NCBI GenBank assembly: GCA_022496805.1
Contig: CM040090.1
Coordinates: forward strand, 10,782,001 to 10,846,000
Source: Pohlia nutans
Taxonomy: Eukaryota; Streptophyta; Bryopsida; Bryales; Mniaceae
Length of the DNA: 64,000 bases
Direction: 5' to 3'
Part shown: positions 34,145 to 45,290 of the stretch, piece by piece
Layout of the letters: the number at the start of each line of letters is the position of its first letter
Position numbering within the stretch: the first letter of the stretch is position 1
Position numbers and translations under genes: made by a program
The notes under the pieces: generated by a model
What the model was told of the DNA's origin: nothing
Seen by the model: only the letters and a program-made list of their open reading frames with translations
Databases searched by the model: none

Positions 34145-35498
34145 TTTGTCATCAATCTTTCATCCATTTTGTAAATGGAACGTGTAGTTGTTGTCTATGT
34201 TGGCAGCTTTTGCATGTACTATGTGCACACAAGGGTCTTAATGGTCAATTGAGTAGTAAAAATGCACCGTGGTATAGTGTATTTTAAGTTTTGAGGATCT
34301 TTTTACTAAAACTCATTTTAAAGTTCCATGAAAATCATGTGTTTTGAATTTGAGCAATGTAAAGTTTACCAAATCTAGTTTCTACTACAATTTGATTAGA
34401 ATTTTTTTAAGTTTTAAATTTTTTATTACGGTCACAAGTTGAATATTCATTACCACAGACAGGTTATTTTTGCTAATTTTATTGTCACATTAAAAACAAA
34501 TTCACCATGATGATCTTCATTGCGATTTACACCCATGGTAGAAATTTTGGAATAATTGAATATATATTGTAATTGATATGAATTTCCTTAGCAGTCACTT
34601 CAAAAGATTATAAAAATTTCAATTTTTCACCAAAATGCATGGATGTTTTTTGTCGTGTAGCATGCACACGCTTTCATCTACTAAAATTATAATATTGAAT
34701 TTTAATGTTAATTACACTGCCAAAAATATTGTGGAATGTGATGCTAATTCCATCCTAATTTTATGGTAACATGTTCGTCATTTAAGAGCTAAGGTCATTT
34801 TCTAACTCCAAGCAATTTGTGTGCTATGAGATCTAGCATTCTTCACTTAGGCTTTGTTTTTTTTTGGTGATTGTGAACACAATAGGAAACCTTAAGTCTT
34901 GAGTTTGGTACCAAATCAAAACTTTGACAATTATATTTGCAATGAGATCGCACTTGGTTAAAAAGTCTTTAAATTGTGCACACAATGTCCGAGTGATTTT
35001 TAAACTTGCCTATGAATTGTGGTAGTGTGGTGATGGGAGGCCCAGAAGCTTGCATGCAACATGAGATTACCAACTCACTTATAGGGCTGCTGATGCCATG
35101 GGAATGGAGATTGGACACCTGCTTTGAGGAGACTGACTGACGGTACCTTTTTATTTACAAGTAATTCAAGGAAATGGAGTACTGTCTTGCTTGCATGGAA
35201 TATAACTACCTGCATACTTCCCAATTGGCCATGTGCAAGTGGTGGTGCAGCATGCAGTGAATCATGGTGTAAGTTCTGGTGTACATAACATAATAGAGTA
35301 TAACATAATAGAGTAGTTCATGAAGTCCTTAAGTTTTCCATAATTAGTAGGTTACTTGCATCCAGGGTTATTGATTTCATCAGCATGAGTAGTGTCAATT
35401 AATTTCCAGCAAGTTAATTATCATGGGGACCTACAAAAATGGGAGGAATTGAAGTTCTAAGTATGGCTCTTGGAGGGTGAGGAGGGAGAACCACCAAC
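34145..35498. other. Intergenic DNA
   Basis: AT-rich, no exon or transposon end recognised. The short direct repeat GTACATAACATAATAGAGTA with CATAATAGAGTA occurs at about 35280-35315. Confidence 0.3.
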
Positions 35499-36129
35499 TA
35501 AGGTTGAATGTCCTAAAACCATCAATTTAACCCCTAAACGTCCCATGGGGATAGTATATACGCTATCGTATAATTGGGATTTGCTACCAACAAGAAACTC
35601 TAAATGAAGATCTCAGTAGCTCACTAGAACCACATCGATTTAAATTTCAACTTCTCTTTTGAACTCAAACTCATTGAAGGTGTGGATTCATTCCAAATAC
35701 AACCAAAATACAACGTATTCTACTAGCTGCAAAAGCACGTTCAGACCTTTAGGGGTTAAGAAATATGGCCTCATTTTAATAAGACTATTTATGAGAAATA
35801 TTTTTTGGTCATTTGAAAGAAGACTTCTCACCAAATGCACAAATTTTTGTAATTTAATTCCCAATATTCAAATTGATACAAATTATTGAAGTGAAAGGAA
35901 CTTTGGGACCCAAATCAGACCTCTAGTTTACCCATGTCCACACCTTGTGGTACTAATCTTCACTCATAATGACACTTAAAACCACTAACTACTTCTTTGC
36001 AATGCTTGGCATGTTATTGGTTTATTTGAATAGTCAAATTGGTGGTTTAGAGTCTCAACTATGGTGGCCCCAAGAAAGCTCTATATGTCATAATTGGGGG
36101 AGGTGGTGGTTTTAGGACATCCAACCTTA
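35499..36129. mobile_element. MITE with TAAGGTTGAATGTCCTAAAACC ends, interrupted
   Basis: The left end TAAGGTTGAATGTCCTAAAA pairs with the right end TTTTAGGACATCCAACCTTA. The interior shares with 44800-45020 and 57180-57397 the order TGTGGTACTAA, AAACCACCAACTA or similar, CAATGCTTGG, then GGGGGAG(G/C)TGGTGGT. A TTAA-flanked element (35531-35755) sits inside its left arm. Confidence 0.7.
35531..35755. mobile_element. TTAA-flanked (piggyBac-like) MITE, nested
   Basis: CCCCTAAACGTCCCATGG after TTAA 35527-35530; right end GACCTTTAGGGG before TTAA 35756-35759. It interrupts the MITE at 35499-36129. Confidence 0.72.
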
Positions 36130-37185
36130 CCAGTGGTACGATCTATTGTAGAAGGTGAAAACTAGATCTCATTAAAAGATGCTAATTTCATCCAGTTCTA
36201 AAAGGGGGACTTCCTCAACTGCTCTATTATATTATATAGCATAGCAATGATTTTATTTTTATTTTTATTTTTTCAATTTTTTTTCAATTTTCCTAGGTAG
36301 CTAGCTGCTTTCACGATACTTTGGTGATGCTTGAGTGACATTTAGTGTTACCATGATGATACTTGGGTAATACCTAGGCAAAATTTGGCCAGTCACATAA
36401 ATGTTTCCTAAGTATTTGACTATTATTCCTTTCATATTTACAAAAATACTCCATTAAAATTAGCCATTGTATTTCAAGCCTAGCAAAAGTTGGAAAAAAA
36501 TCACTAGTGAGTCTTGCAAAGAGAATTGCCTTTGAAAGAGTGATGAAGTCAATACTTTAGTGAAGTCTGTGCAAAGAGTAATTAACTCACTTAGAAGCAT
36601 CTCTACTAGCACTCTGGATAGCACTCTAGATAGCTCTCTACCTCTGGAAAAATGAATGTGTATGGATTTGATAGTGATTTTTTTTTTTTCAATTTTCCTC
36701 CTAGGTAACCGATTTTTTTTACAATACTTTGGTTATATTTTAATGACGCTAACGTGCGAGCCTACTTAGAATGGAGAGCCCAAGAGCAAAGAGCCTACAT
36801 TTGGAGAGCTTGGAACATATTAGATTTGAAAAATAAAAATCTAAAATCTCCAAATTCTTTATATTGCTAGAAAATTTACTACTTTTGGTAAAATTTTTGA
36901 CCTATAACCATGGGGCCTATGACCGTGGTTTAGGGTTGCTATAAACCAACAACATTCTCTGCTTTTAAGAAATTGACAAGTATTTCAAAAGTCGAAACAA
37001 ATAAATAATATGATAGGCAATGTATTAGTATGTTTTATAATATACTTTGTTAGTTTACAGTACATGCTACCTAAATCTTAGACATTTTCCTCTTGCAGAT
37101 ACAATTGCCCTCTCTGCAACAAATCTATCTGTGATATGTCTAGTGTTTGGAAGCAGATTGACCAAGAAATTGTTGCAACTCAAAT
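36130..37185. other. Intergenic DNA
   Basis: AT-rich, no gene recognised. A repeated TTTTCAATTTTCCT(C)CTAGGTA motif occurs at about 36280 and 36690. Confidence 0.3.
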
Positions 37186-38656
37186 AACACAAATTTCGTC
37201 AAACTGAATCATGTTTTGTTAACCCCTAAAGGACCAAGTGTCCTAACTAGGACATTTAGAGAATCGGGTAGGTTCCGGTGAACACATTTTTAATCGAATT
37301 TTGAAGGAAATTTAATAGTAGATTCCCCAATGTGCCACAAAAATGGGGATTTTTTTTTTTTTGAATTCCGACACCGCATGTGAAAGTTATGAGAGGAAAT
37401 GTGTTTTTTTCGGGAGAAAGGGCAGCGGGGCAGTAGAGAAATAGTTGAATTTTAGGGGGGGGCAACAAGATGGGCGGTATGTGGAAAATGGGGTGGACTG
37501 TGGGGGGCAGAAGACCACCCCGTTTCCCAAACTCATAAAAAAAATTAATAATTAAATTTTTAAAAAAATAAAAAATATTTTTTAAAAAATAAAAATAATT
37601 ATTTTAAACTGAAATGTATTATTTTAAATTAAAAATATTAATTTAAACTAAAAGTTCAATTTCATAATTAAAAATATTATTTAAAAAATTGAAAAATAAA
37701 ATCATTTTTTAAAATAAAAAATAAAAAATAAAAATCGTCCAATGAGGGACTGCCACGTGGTAGTGTACCTTGAGAGTTAGTGGGGTCATGAACATTGGAA
37801 TGGGTTGGCACTTCAATTCCCTTCCTCCACCCTTTATTTCCCCCCTAACCCCCAAAATTCTTAGAAAATGTGCTACATGTCTTCCAAAACTTGGAGATTT
37901 ATTTCTTTTTCAAATTTTTTTTCGCCATTTTGTAGAGGGTGGAATGTACTTGTGTTTCACCGCTCGGATTTGTATTTTAAATAAAGAAAGTCGAAAATAT
38001 TGCAATTCCAAAAACATATAGTCTTTTCTGAACTTTTAAACCCCCAACAAGTGCAAGGTGTTATTCAACATCCTAAACATCTCCAAACGCAACGAAAATT
38101 GGTACACAACTAAGTAACATCATATAGAATGTGAAAGTGAAGTGCGACAAGTTTCGGTAGTGAGGTTTTTTTGATGTAGCTGTGGTCAAACGCATCTGAA
38201 ATTTTCGGGCATGTGTTTTTTTGGGGTGTTTTTTTCCATCAAACGCAATTATCTTGCAATCCGTGCGGTCAAAATCAACGAAATTTGTTGTGTATGTTTT
38301 TCAAATAGTTTAGGACAAGATCTTACGGTTTGAAGGTAAAAAATAACATTCTTTTGGATTTTTTGCATGGGGGAGTAAAAATGGCAGCATTAGAGTGTTT
38401 TTGGAGGAAAAACACTCCGGTCCTTTAGGGGTTAAAACTGGACTACCAGATTGAAAAAGTGATAGGGAGTACTACCCTTTGCAATAAAGATAAGTCCTCA
38501 ATTTTTTTACAACACTCTTATTCCACGAATAAGAGCAGTCTGTGTAGAAAAATTGAGGACCTATCTCTAGTGCAAAGGATAGCACTCCCTATCACTTTTC
38601 CAATCGGGTAGTTCAATTTGAACGAAATGTGGTCCAATTTTAACAAAATGTGTGTT
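37186..38656. mobile_element. Palindromic MITE, host of a nested TTAA element
   Basis: The left remnant AACACAAATTTCGTCAAACT (37186-37222) and the right part 38432-38656, which ends TTAACAAAATGTGTGTT, match the element at 26669-26909 in order. Between them lies a 1.2-kb TTAA-flanked insertion. The inner arms at 38450-38600 (GTGATAGGGAGT and its inverse) are intact. Confidence 0.7.
37223..38431. mobile_element. TTAA-flanked (piggyBac-like) element, 1.2 kb, nested
   Basis: CCCCTAAAGGACCAAGTG after TTAA 37219-37222 and CGGTCCTTTAGGGG before TTAA 38432-38435. This is the largest visible family member. Its interior includes an extremely AT-rich stretch (37530-37735) but no recognisable transposase. 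The host sequence on either side reads GTTTTGTTAA and TTAAAACTGG, i.e. one TTAA duplicated. Confidence 0.8.
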
Positions 38657-38731
38657 AAATGCCTACTGACCAGAATGGTAAGCGATCTTGTATTTTCCTA
38701 CAACTTTCACGCAATGTACTAGATTGTTTAA

Positions 38732-38960
38732 CCTCTAAAGAACCAAGAAGCCCAAATTGGGTCTCTTGTTTTTTAAATTTTTTTAGTAGCTCCTATGTAA
38801 ACTTCCTTTGTTCAAATTGATTTGTATTTTACCAACACATGCAATGTTTGTCAATGATTCCGGTGATATAAAATTTGGGCTCATCTGAGTTATTGATTTT
38901 TCACAATATGAGTCATTTAAAAACCATGAATTCTTTGTTACTACGCAAATCATAAGGCAT
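38732..38960. mobile_element. Partial TTAA-type element
   Basis: CCTCTAAAGAACCAAGAAGC after TTAA (38728-38731); the interior matches the intact copy at 52740-52948 (CCCAAATTGGG(T/C)TC, ACACATGCAATG, TTTTTCACAATATGA). The right end has decayed. Confidence 0.6.
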
Positions 38961-39304
38961 GAATTAATCTGTTGATTCTCTTGTATGCAAGTATGGATCT
39001 TATGTAACGATTGCAGAACCAGTGAAGCACAATTATACTATATTGTAGGACAGAAGTGTGGAAGCTGCCCATCATACTGCTAGAAATTCCGTCTTCCAAC
39101 ACCATGTATGTAGTTGCAGCCATGGTACTTATAACACCCTCTAATTTTTGTAATTTTCCAATATTTTTTCAAACCAAAAAAATAATTTTCTCAAAAATTG
39201 CAATATTTTTGGAAGGGGTATCCATATATTTTGGATGAATGAATTCATTGAAGAAGTGGTGGGACTCTCTTTATATTTGCATATAATTATGTTGCTGGAC
39301 TAAC

Positions 39305-39673
39305 CCTTAAACGTCAAAGTAAGCCCCATGGGTTTATTTATGAGAGAATAATGAAGAAAAAAGTGGATTTTCTCAACCAAATCAAGCGAGGATTGGTGCG
39401 TTGAAAAGCTACTAAAAAATTTGTGCCTCATTTGGAAGATTGTGGAAACATTGGCAAACAATCAAAGCTATCAAAATGAGCAGGAGTTGAGGTTGGGGTA
39501 GTTGAGGTCATTTTATGAAAAGTGCCGCATTGCTACAGTGTTGGCCAGAAGTGGCCAGCACATCCGTTTTTTCTTTTCTTTTCTTTTCTTTTTTCTTCTT
39601 CTTCTTCTTCTTCCGTCCAAAAATTTAGATGCCTTCCGGGCTGCCCAGCGCAGGGCCTCTTGACGTTTAAGGG
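39305..39673. mobile_element. TTAA-family variant with altered flanks
   Basis: CCCTTAAACGTCAA at the left and TTGACGTTTAAGGG at the right are inverse. The flanking tetranucleotide reads CTAA on both sides rather than TTAA. The interior holds TTTTC and TTC microsatellites at about 39570-39615. Confidence 0.55.
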
Positions 39674-39712
39674 CTAATCAAGTAACCATTTCAGCGCATT
39701 CCCTCCCTCTCT

Positions 39713-39845
39713 AACACCGTATTCATTAAATTGGGAGTTTCCATTAAATTAGGAGTCAAATTGATGTATGCATGTTGTAGATCTGATAGTGAAATGATCA
39801 TGTGATGTAGATCAATTTGACTCCCAATTTAATGAATATGGTGTT
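39713..39845. mobile_element. Small palindromic MITE
   Basis: AACACCGTATTCATTAAATT at the left and its near-inverse AATTTAATGAATATGGTGTT at the right, with GGGAGT and TCAAATTGAT segments also paired. Total length about 133 bp. Confidence 0.65.
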
Positions 39846-40847
39846 CTCTGAGTCTGCATGGGTTAGGCTTAGATACAAGGAGGAGGGGGTGTTTTGAAGT
39901 GAGTTTTGTTTTCTCATTAGCAATTGCTGACGATACTCATTAGTTTGGAGAATTATTTTCTATACAATTCGAGGGGTCGAAATGTTGCCTCGGAGTCAAG
40001 TTTGTCTTGACCACATCTAGTGGCAATGGCAAGTGGGAATCTTAGTCCACAATTCATGCTCAAACTCGGAATTGTCATTCTTTTCTATTTCAATGTTTTA
40101 GCCTTTGAATATAGTTCTAAAATGTTCATAAGAATCATGTTTTGTGTGGTTAGAGGAGCTGCAATAACAGTCTATTTCATCTTAATCTTTCAGAAATGAA
40201 TGAAAAGTATTTGAATGATCCATACTGTACAAATGACGGATAGTCAACTAGCACAAGAACCAAGAGAAATTTGGATGGATGTGAGTAAAGAGTGAATTGG
40301 GATAGTTTTTGTATTTATACTAAATCTCGAGGACATGGATAACGAGGTGCAAATTTCTCAACATAACATCCATCATGTTTCTGATGCTGCTACAATCTGA
40401 CCATTCCTTGCATTTAAATTAGTGGAATAAGTTCATATATCTGGCCATCTGTTTCCATTATCAAAGAACCTGATATTCTGGATTAATTGAGAGGCTCAAA
40501 TCCAGTTGAGTAATTCGAATGAACAGACACTCAGTATGTTGTGAAGTTGCTCAATATGAATTCTGTATATTGAAAATTTAATCACAACACATTACGAAGA
40601 GAAAATGCATAGAGCCATGCCCAGAAACACATGTTTCAATTAATCTAGAGTATCATCTATGGCAAGTCTTTCGACGGCATTCTTCAATTAGCGGTTGTTA
40701 AATTTTGAGAAAAAAATCCAGAAAACTGGCTTATAGGTGCTATGTTGAATGTTCGGATGGCTCTAGACTCTCTTCAAAGCATATGCACCGAAGTAATCTT
40801 GATTGATGACTCAAGAGGAGACTATGAATAAATATGTCGAATGCGAT
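39846..40847. other. DGAT2 3' flank and intergenic DNA
   Basis: No separate gene recognised. The part nearest 40847 presumably holds the 3' UTR of the acyltransferase gene. Confidence 0.3.
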
Positions 40848-43074
40848 TTATTTGATGATAAGCTTGTGGTTGGGATCTGGCGAGAATTTCACATACTTCT
40901 GAAATAGTTGCCTTAAACTTTCGATATACCGTTCATGAAAGTCCTCAATACTTTCCCCTTCTTTCCAAAATAAAGCGTCGCCAAAGACAAGAAGAAGCTC
41001 CCTGCAAATGCCAAGCAACATCAAGATACACATCTCAGTCTAAACAACTAGATTTACTTTTTCATTCCACCAAAAATTATTTCTCTAGGTCACCAACTGG
41101 AGAGAATGGACATATTTGTGATTGATATATTGAGAGTGGCCTAATGGAACGTCTGATGTACTGTACAGTGAATTGCAGAAGAAAGCGAAGTGCTTACTTG
41201 CGATATGGCATGGGCAAGTTGAACATTCCCCGCATGAAAGGGACGCCTATCTTGACATATTTGTTAACCCATTGCCAGAAATTCAGTACTGCTCGAGGGT
41301 CGTGCTTAAATAACTGCAGAATTCACGCTCATTGTGAGGTAATGGTCTCCAAGGATTACATTTGACACTAAAAGCACGTGAGGTTTATGAGGGACATAAC
41401 CCAATCTACGTGGTTTGTACCTGATTTTCGTTGAAGGCGTAAACAGGCACTACACCAGCACCCTCGTCCATAGCTATCTGAAGAAATCCTCTCCTGTATG
41501 CCCAATCCGCTCTATGTCAATACTTGAATATGAAGCAGACACTAAGCAGTTACAGTCTCAATTTTAATTTTAACAGACACAGGCAGCATCGCATCAGAAA
41601 CCAGCTGCTGGAGCATTTCCCGCTCATGACTTATCATCACAGAAATAAATTGTAACTTGCAGATGAAGATAGAGACGTGTGCAGGAAGGATTTTAAGGAT
41701 TACGAATAAAGTACCTCTTCTTGAGGTACAGCAAATCTGCATCGTCTTGCGTACCTAAACACACTTCTCTTACACCGCCTACTGCAATTGTCACCTGTCC
41801 ATACGAAATGGAATAGTTTTTAAGTTGCTGTGACATTGTTGCTTCCTTGCAATTGAACAAACAATTGCGACGAAAGAAAAGCATCGGGACAAGCTGAGTT
41901 ACTTTACCAGGGCTGTTTTAAAATAATACTTGGGAAAACACACCCTTTTTCCTTTTCATTTTATACAAGTAAAAATTTATTTCAAATATAATTCGGTACC
42001 TAGAATATGCTTAAGTTCGAACATGGTAGAATACGACAGAATGAGGTAGAATATACTAGAATATACTAGAATGTTCTTCCGAGATCCCAGATCCGTAAGA
42101 ATCGGATTTATAATTTAAAAGGGAATTTTTATTTTTGTTTTATGAAAATCGCGTTTTTTGTAACAAGCTTGCAATTAGAGATTGCTCGACTAACAAGCTG
42201 AAAACTATTTAACAAGCTAGTGTGGAGGAACGTTTACATGGTCCTTGTTCCGTAGCTTGTCAACGATATTCTTCTTGCTGACTGGCATGGCTCCAATCAT
42301 GTAAAACCAGTTTTTCGCAATTGGCACATTAAAGAATCCTCCTGCAGCAGTTTGGAACAAATCCCCTGCATATATTCAATGCCAAAAACTTAAGTGATAT
42401 TTCTAACAAGCATGAGCTTCTTGATATCACGAAATCACCGCTCTGCTCGTTTTCCAAGAATCAACCATCCAGAATTGTCGACCGCAAACTACTAACAGTC
42501 TCAGCTATTGAAGATTTCAAGAAAACATACAGCGACAAAGAATCGAGATTCACGAGTTGAATTGTACCGTGAGTGAGCTTCAGAGGCGCTCTCCAAATCT
42601 CATGCAACTGTGAGAACAAGGCGTTGGAATAAAACATACGGCCATGCGGATGGATGGCGAAGATGTATCCCTTGTCTTCAGGCAGAGGCTCAGTGGGAAC
42701 AATAATGAACTTCGCACTAGGTACATATACCGCCAACTCTTCATACAAGCCCCGAACCTTCCGTCGCACGTTCTTGGAGTAATAAGGCGGAGCGGCGACA
42801 AGCACAAGCATCAATCCTAAGTAGACAGACAATCCTATGTACGCGGAACGCTTGTACAAGTAGAAGGGATAGTACACCAGGCCACAGTTAACAAGACCAG
42901 TAAACGGCAACATGTGGTAGAAAATCACTATGAGAACAGTCCTCAGCGTCGTAGAATTCGGTTTAGCAAAATAATGAATCTGCGGCACAGTTCTTTTCCT
43001 TTCGTATCGCCATTCCGAACTGCTTCCTGCGACTCCCGTTTCAAAATTGCCGCATCACTCTCTAAACTCCCCAT
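40848..43074 (-). CDS. DGAT2-family acyltransferase (apparent 1-nt frame break)
   Basis: Six minus-strand exons: 43074-42568, 42365-42238, 41794-41715, 41493-41421, 41313-41198, 41001-40848. They join in phase from the second part of exon 1 to the stop. The N-terminal region carries two hydrophobic segments (about TTLRTVLIVIFYHMLPFTG and YIGLSVYLGLMLVLVAAPPY). Then come the acyltransferase motif HPHG, the VTIAVGGVREV block, RRGFLQIAMDEGAGVVPVYA (the DGAT2 R-x-GF block) and a C-terminal RELLLVFGDALF-type strand. DGAT2 enzymes acylate diacylglycerol to triacylglycerol in the ER; a monoacylglycerol or wax-type substrate cannot be excluded. The best ATG (43074-43072, MGSLESDAAILK) is one base out of frame with the rest; about 352 aa would result if the frame were continuous. 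So it is either an assembly error, an unseen upstream exon, or a damaged gene. Confidence 0.82.
42035..42075. repeat. Short tandem AGAATATACT repeat in DGAT2 intron 2
   Basis: Repeats of about 10-11 bp with AGAATA(T/C)(A/G)CTAGAAT lie in the intron between exons 2 and 3. They are a minor local expansion. Confidence 0.5.
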
Positions 43075-43950
43075 GGCGAACTCCGTCCCTAACCTAATCC
43101 TGTCAAGTCTCTATCTCCCTCCAGCTTTCAATTCAAGAAACAGAATTCAAGAACTCTAATCAAGTCTCCATTTCAATTCAAGAAACATGATGGATCATTC
43201 CACGGTTTCGAGTAATAATAGCGCGGCAGTGATCACGACGACGGCGGCTTGGAGAACCTGCTCCGGAAGGTCGGTTTCTTGGCTACCTCCGGCGAAGTTG
43301 GCGCTGCATGGAATTAAGTTATGCGGCCATGGAATTCATCCAGCTTTTTTCCCACACGCACGTTTCGACACTGACTGTCTGGCTAATTTCTATTTTGATT
43401 GATCGAATTTCCGAATTAGTTGGTATCGATCCGAATCAGATTGCGATGACGGACTGTGGACGGACATTCCAAGGCAGTCGAAACTTCGAAGACGACGAGG
43501 CGATGAAAAGGGCGGGGGGGTTGCTTCGTAGGCAGCCACGTGATTAGTACCCTTCATTTTAAAAGGCACATGTCGTAAAGAACTACATAACGTTCAGTAG
43601 CTTGTACTGGCTCTGTAGCTTGTACTAGCTCTGCCTTGTCCCTATGGTGCAGCATATTCCACACCTAACAAGACCAAATCAGTAGCTGACAGGACGGGTG
43701 GAGTTCTAAGATGATGCATGAACGAAAGGCAGTGAGCATGAAGGCTACTGAGTGTTATGTACAGTAAGTTAAGTCAAGGGGCGTTCCTTCTCCACCCATG
43801 GCTGCCAGTAGCCTGACATGAATGTTTTGCCTCCTAGGAGAATGAGAAGCATATTCCTCATGACCATCTATGGTCCATCCATAGCTACCCATTTTTCGAG
43901 ACATGTGGAAACTTAAGTGATTGGCATGTGTGCATGCTAGCAACAAAAAG
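43075..43950. other. DGAT2 upstream region
   Basis: This GC-richer stretch probably holds the DGAT2 promoter and 5' UTR. On the minus strand about 43330-43210 is open and would encode a hydrophobic peptide (VLQAAVVVITAALLLLETVE) ending in a stop. It could not be joined to DGAT2 exon 1 with a convincing splice and stays unassigned. The + strand also has a short open frame starting at 43187 with no recognisable domain. Confidence 0.35.
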
Positions 43951-43956
43951 AGAGGT

Positions 43957-44050
43957 AGAGAACCCATGTGTTGTATGTTTGTCCCTGTCATGCATGAAGA
44001 TGGAGAACCCATGTGTTGTACATTCATTCCTTTCATGCATGAAGACCCCC
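43957..44050. repeat. Direct duplication, 45-bp unit x 2
   Basis: Two units begin at about 43961 and 44006, each AACCCATGTGTTGTA followed by a CATGCATGAAGA end. Short open frames on both strands are a by-product. Confidence 0.65.
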
Positions 44051-44429
44051 AACTTATGGATGGATGGAAAGGCATACCACATATTGGTTACTGAGTACGG
44101 TTGCCCCACGCTACACTCACAACTCTTTTATGTCACTCCTTTGAAAATCAATGTGACTATCATGAGGAGATTTTTCAATTACAACATTTTCATATAAAAA
44201 AACAAAAAAATTTGACAAGAAAATATTTGAATAGAGGATTTTGATTAGGAGTTTTTAGAGTTTTATAAATTTATGACCCTTAAAAAAAAGATGATATGAA
44301 AATGAGGCTCAAATCTCACGGCTAGAGCTACTACTTTTGGACACAATTGTTGATTTCAAAATTACTTTGGACTTGATTTAGAAATGTTGCATTGCTCTCA
44401 AACTTTGACACATCCTTTTGATGCTCTCA

Positions 44430-44607
44430 AACTTTGTTGCACTTTACCATGAAATGGATTTTAGATGCTTTATACCTCGATGTACATCACGCGGGCAGTT
44501 TTTTCAAACTTTCAGCAAAATCATACACGTTTTGCAAAAGTTACAGCTCTTCAAAGGTGAATGCCCCCAAAAAACGTTCAAAATATGGACGCCGGGACAG
44601 TTAGGGG
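44430..44607. mobile_element. Right end of a TTAA-type element
   Basis: GGACAGTTAGGGG precedes TTAA 44608-44611, matching the right end at 62759 (TTAGGCAGTTAGGGG). The left end was not found; the start given is nominal. Confidence 0.4.
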
Positions 44608-44639
44608 TTAAAGTTGATTGCCTTTAAATCACCAACTTA

Positions 44640-45020
44640 AAAAATCAGATGTACTTTGAGCAATGATATCTTTAGTGGTTTTTTTATTTAATTTTGTCCA
44701 TTTTACACAAGGTCTGACAAGGAATGCATATCTTTCCACAATTGTATTCTCTATATTGAAGTTGATACAAATTTTAAAAGTGGAAGGTCCACCAAGGCTC
44801 AATATCAACGTCCAGGTTCCCTATGCTCACACTATGTGGTACTAATTTCCACTCATGATGATACCCAAAACCACCAACTACTTAACAATGCTTGGTTTGC
44901 TTGAATAGCAAAATAGGTGGTTTTGAGTCTCAACTATGATTGCTCCAGGAAAAGTCAACATGCCGAGTTGGGGGAGCTGGTGGTTTTAGAGCATTCAATT
45001 TTAGAGCATTCAACTTTAAA
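44640..45020. repeat. Partial copy of the GGTACTAA / ACCACCAACTA repeat family
   Basis: It shares TGTGGTACTAATTTCCACTC, a CCCAAAACCACCAACTA block, CAATGCTTGG and GGGGGAGCTGGTGGTTTTAG in order with the elements at 35499-36129 and 57005-57397. Its terminal GAGCATTCAA motif is duplicated (44988-45010). Confidence 0.55.
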
Positions 45021-45290
45021 TCTGCGGTACTAAATAGATACCTATTCTCCTGTTTGCTGGAATCTCCATCCCTGTCGATAGCACATCTCAAAAAATCAAA
45101 TTTGAATAGTTGAGAAACTTTTGTCTTCAATTGTGACAGGAGAGATGGGAAAAAAAATACTTCTCTGGAAGGTCAAGTCGTTGCAGACACCTTCGATGTC
45201 CCTGCCGATCACGTGAGGTGCAGATGAGATACAATATATCTTGAGCCTCTTCAACTGTACAGTACATGAGAACTTTTCTAGTGAGAAACT

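Noticed and set aside
37223..38431. piggyBac transposase inside the largest TTAA element
   Set aside because: All six frames show only short open stretches without the DDD-type core or a Cys-rich tail.
42461..42567. Extension of DGAT2 exon 1 past 42568 (VNLDSLSLYVFLK...)
   Set aside because: This is intron read-through. The GTACAA donor at 42567 joins THG to DLFQTAAGGF in phase, as the downstream domain requires.
43187..43547. Small + strand gene upstream of DGAT2
   Set aside because: Short, no recognised domain, and located in the expected DGAT2 promoter; no splice or expression evidence can be read.
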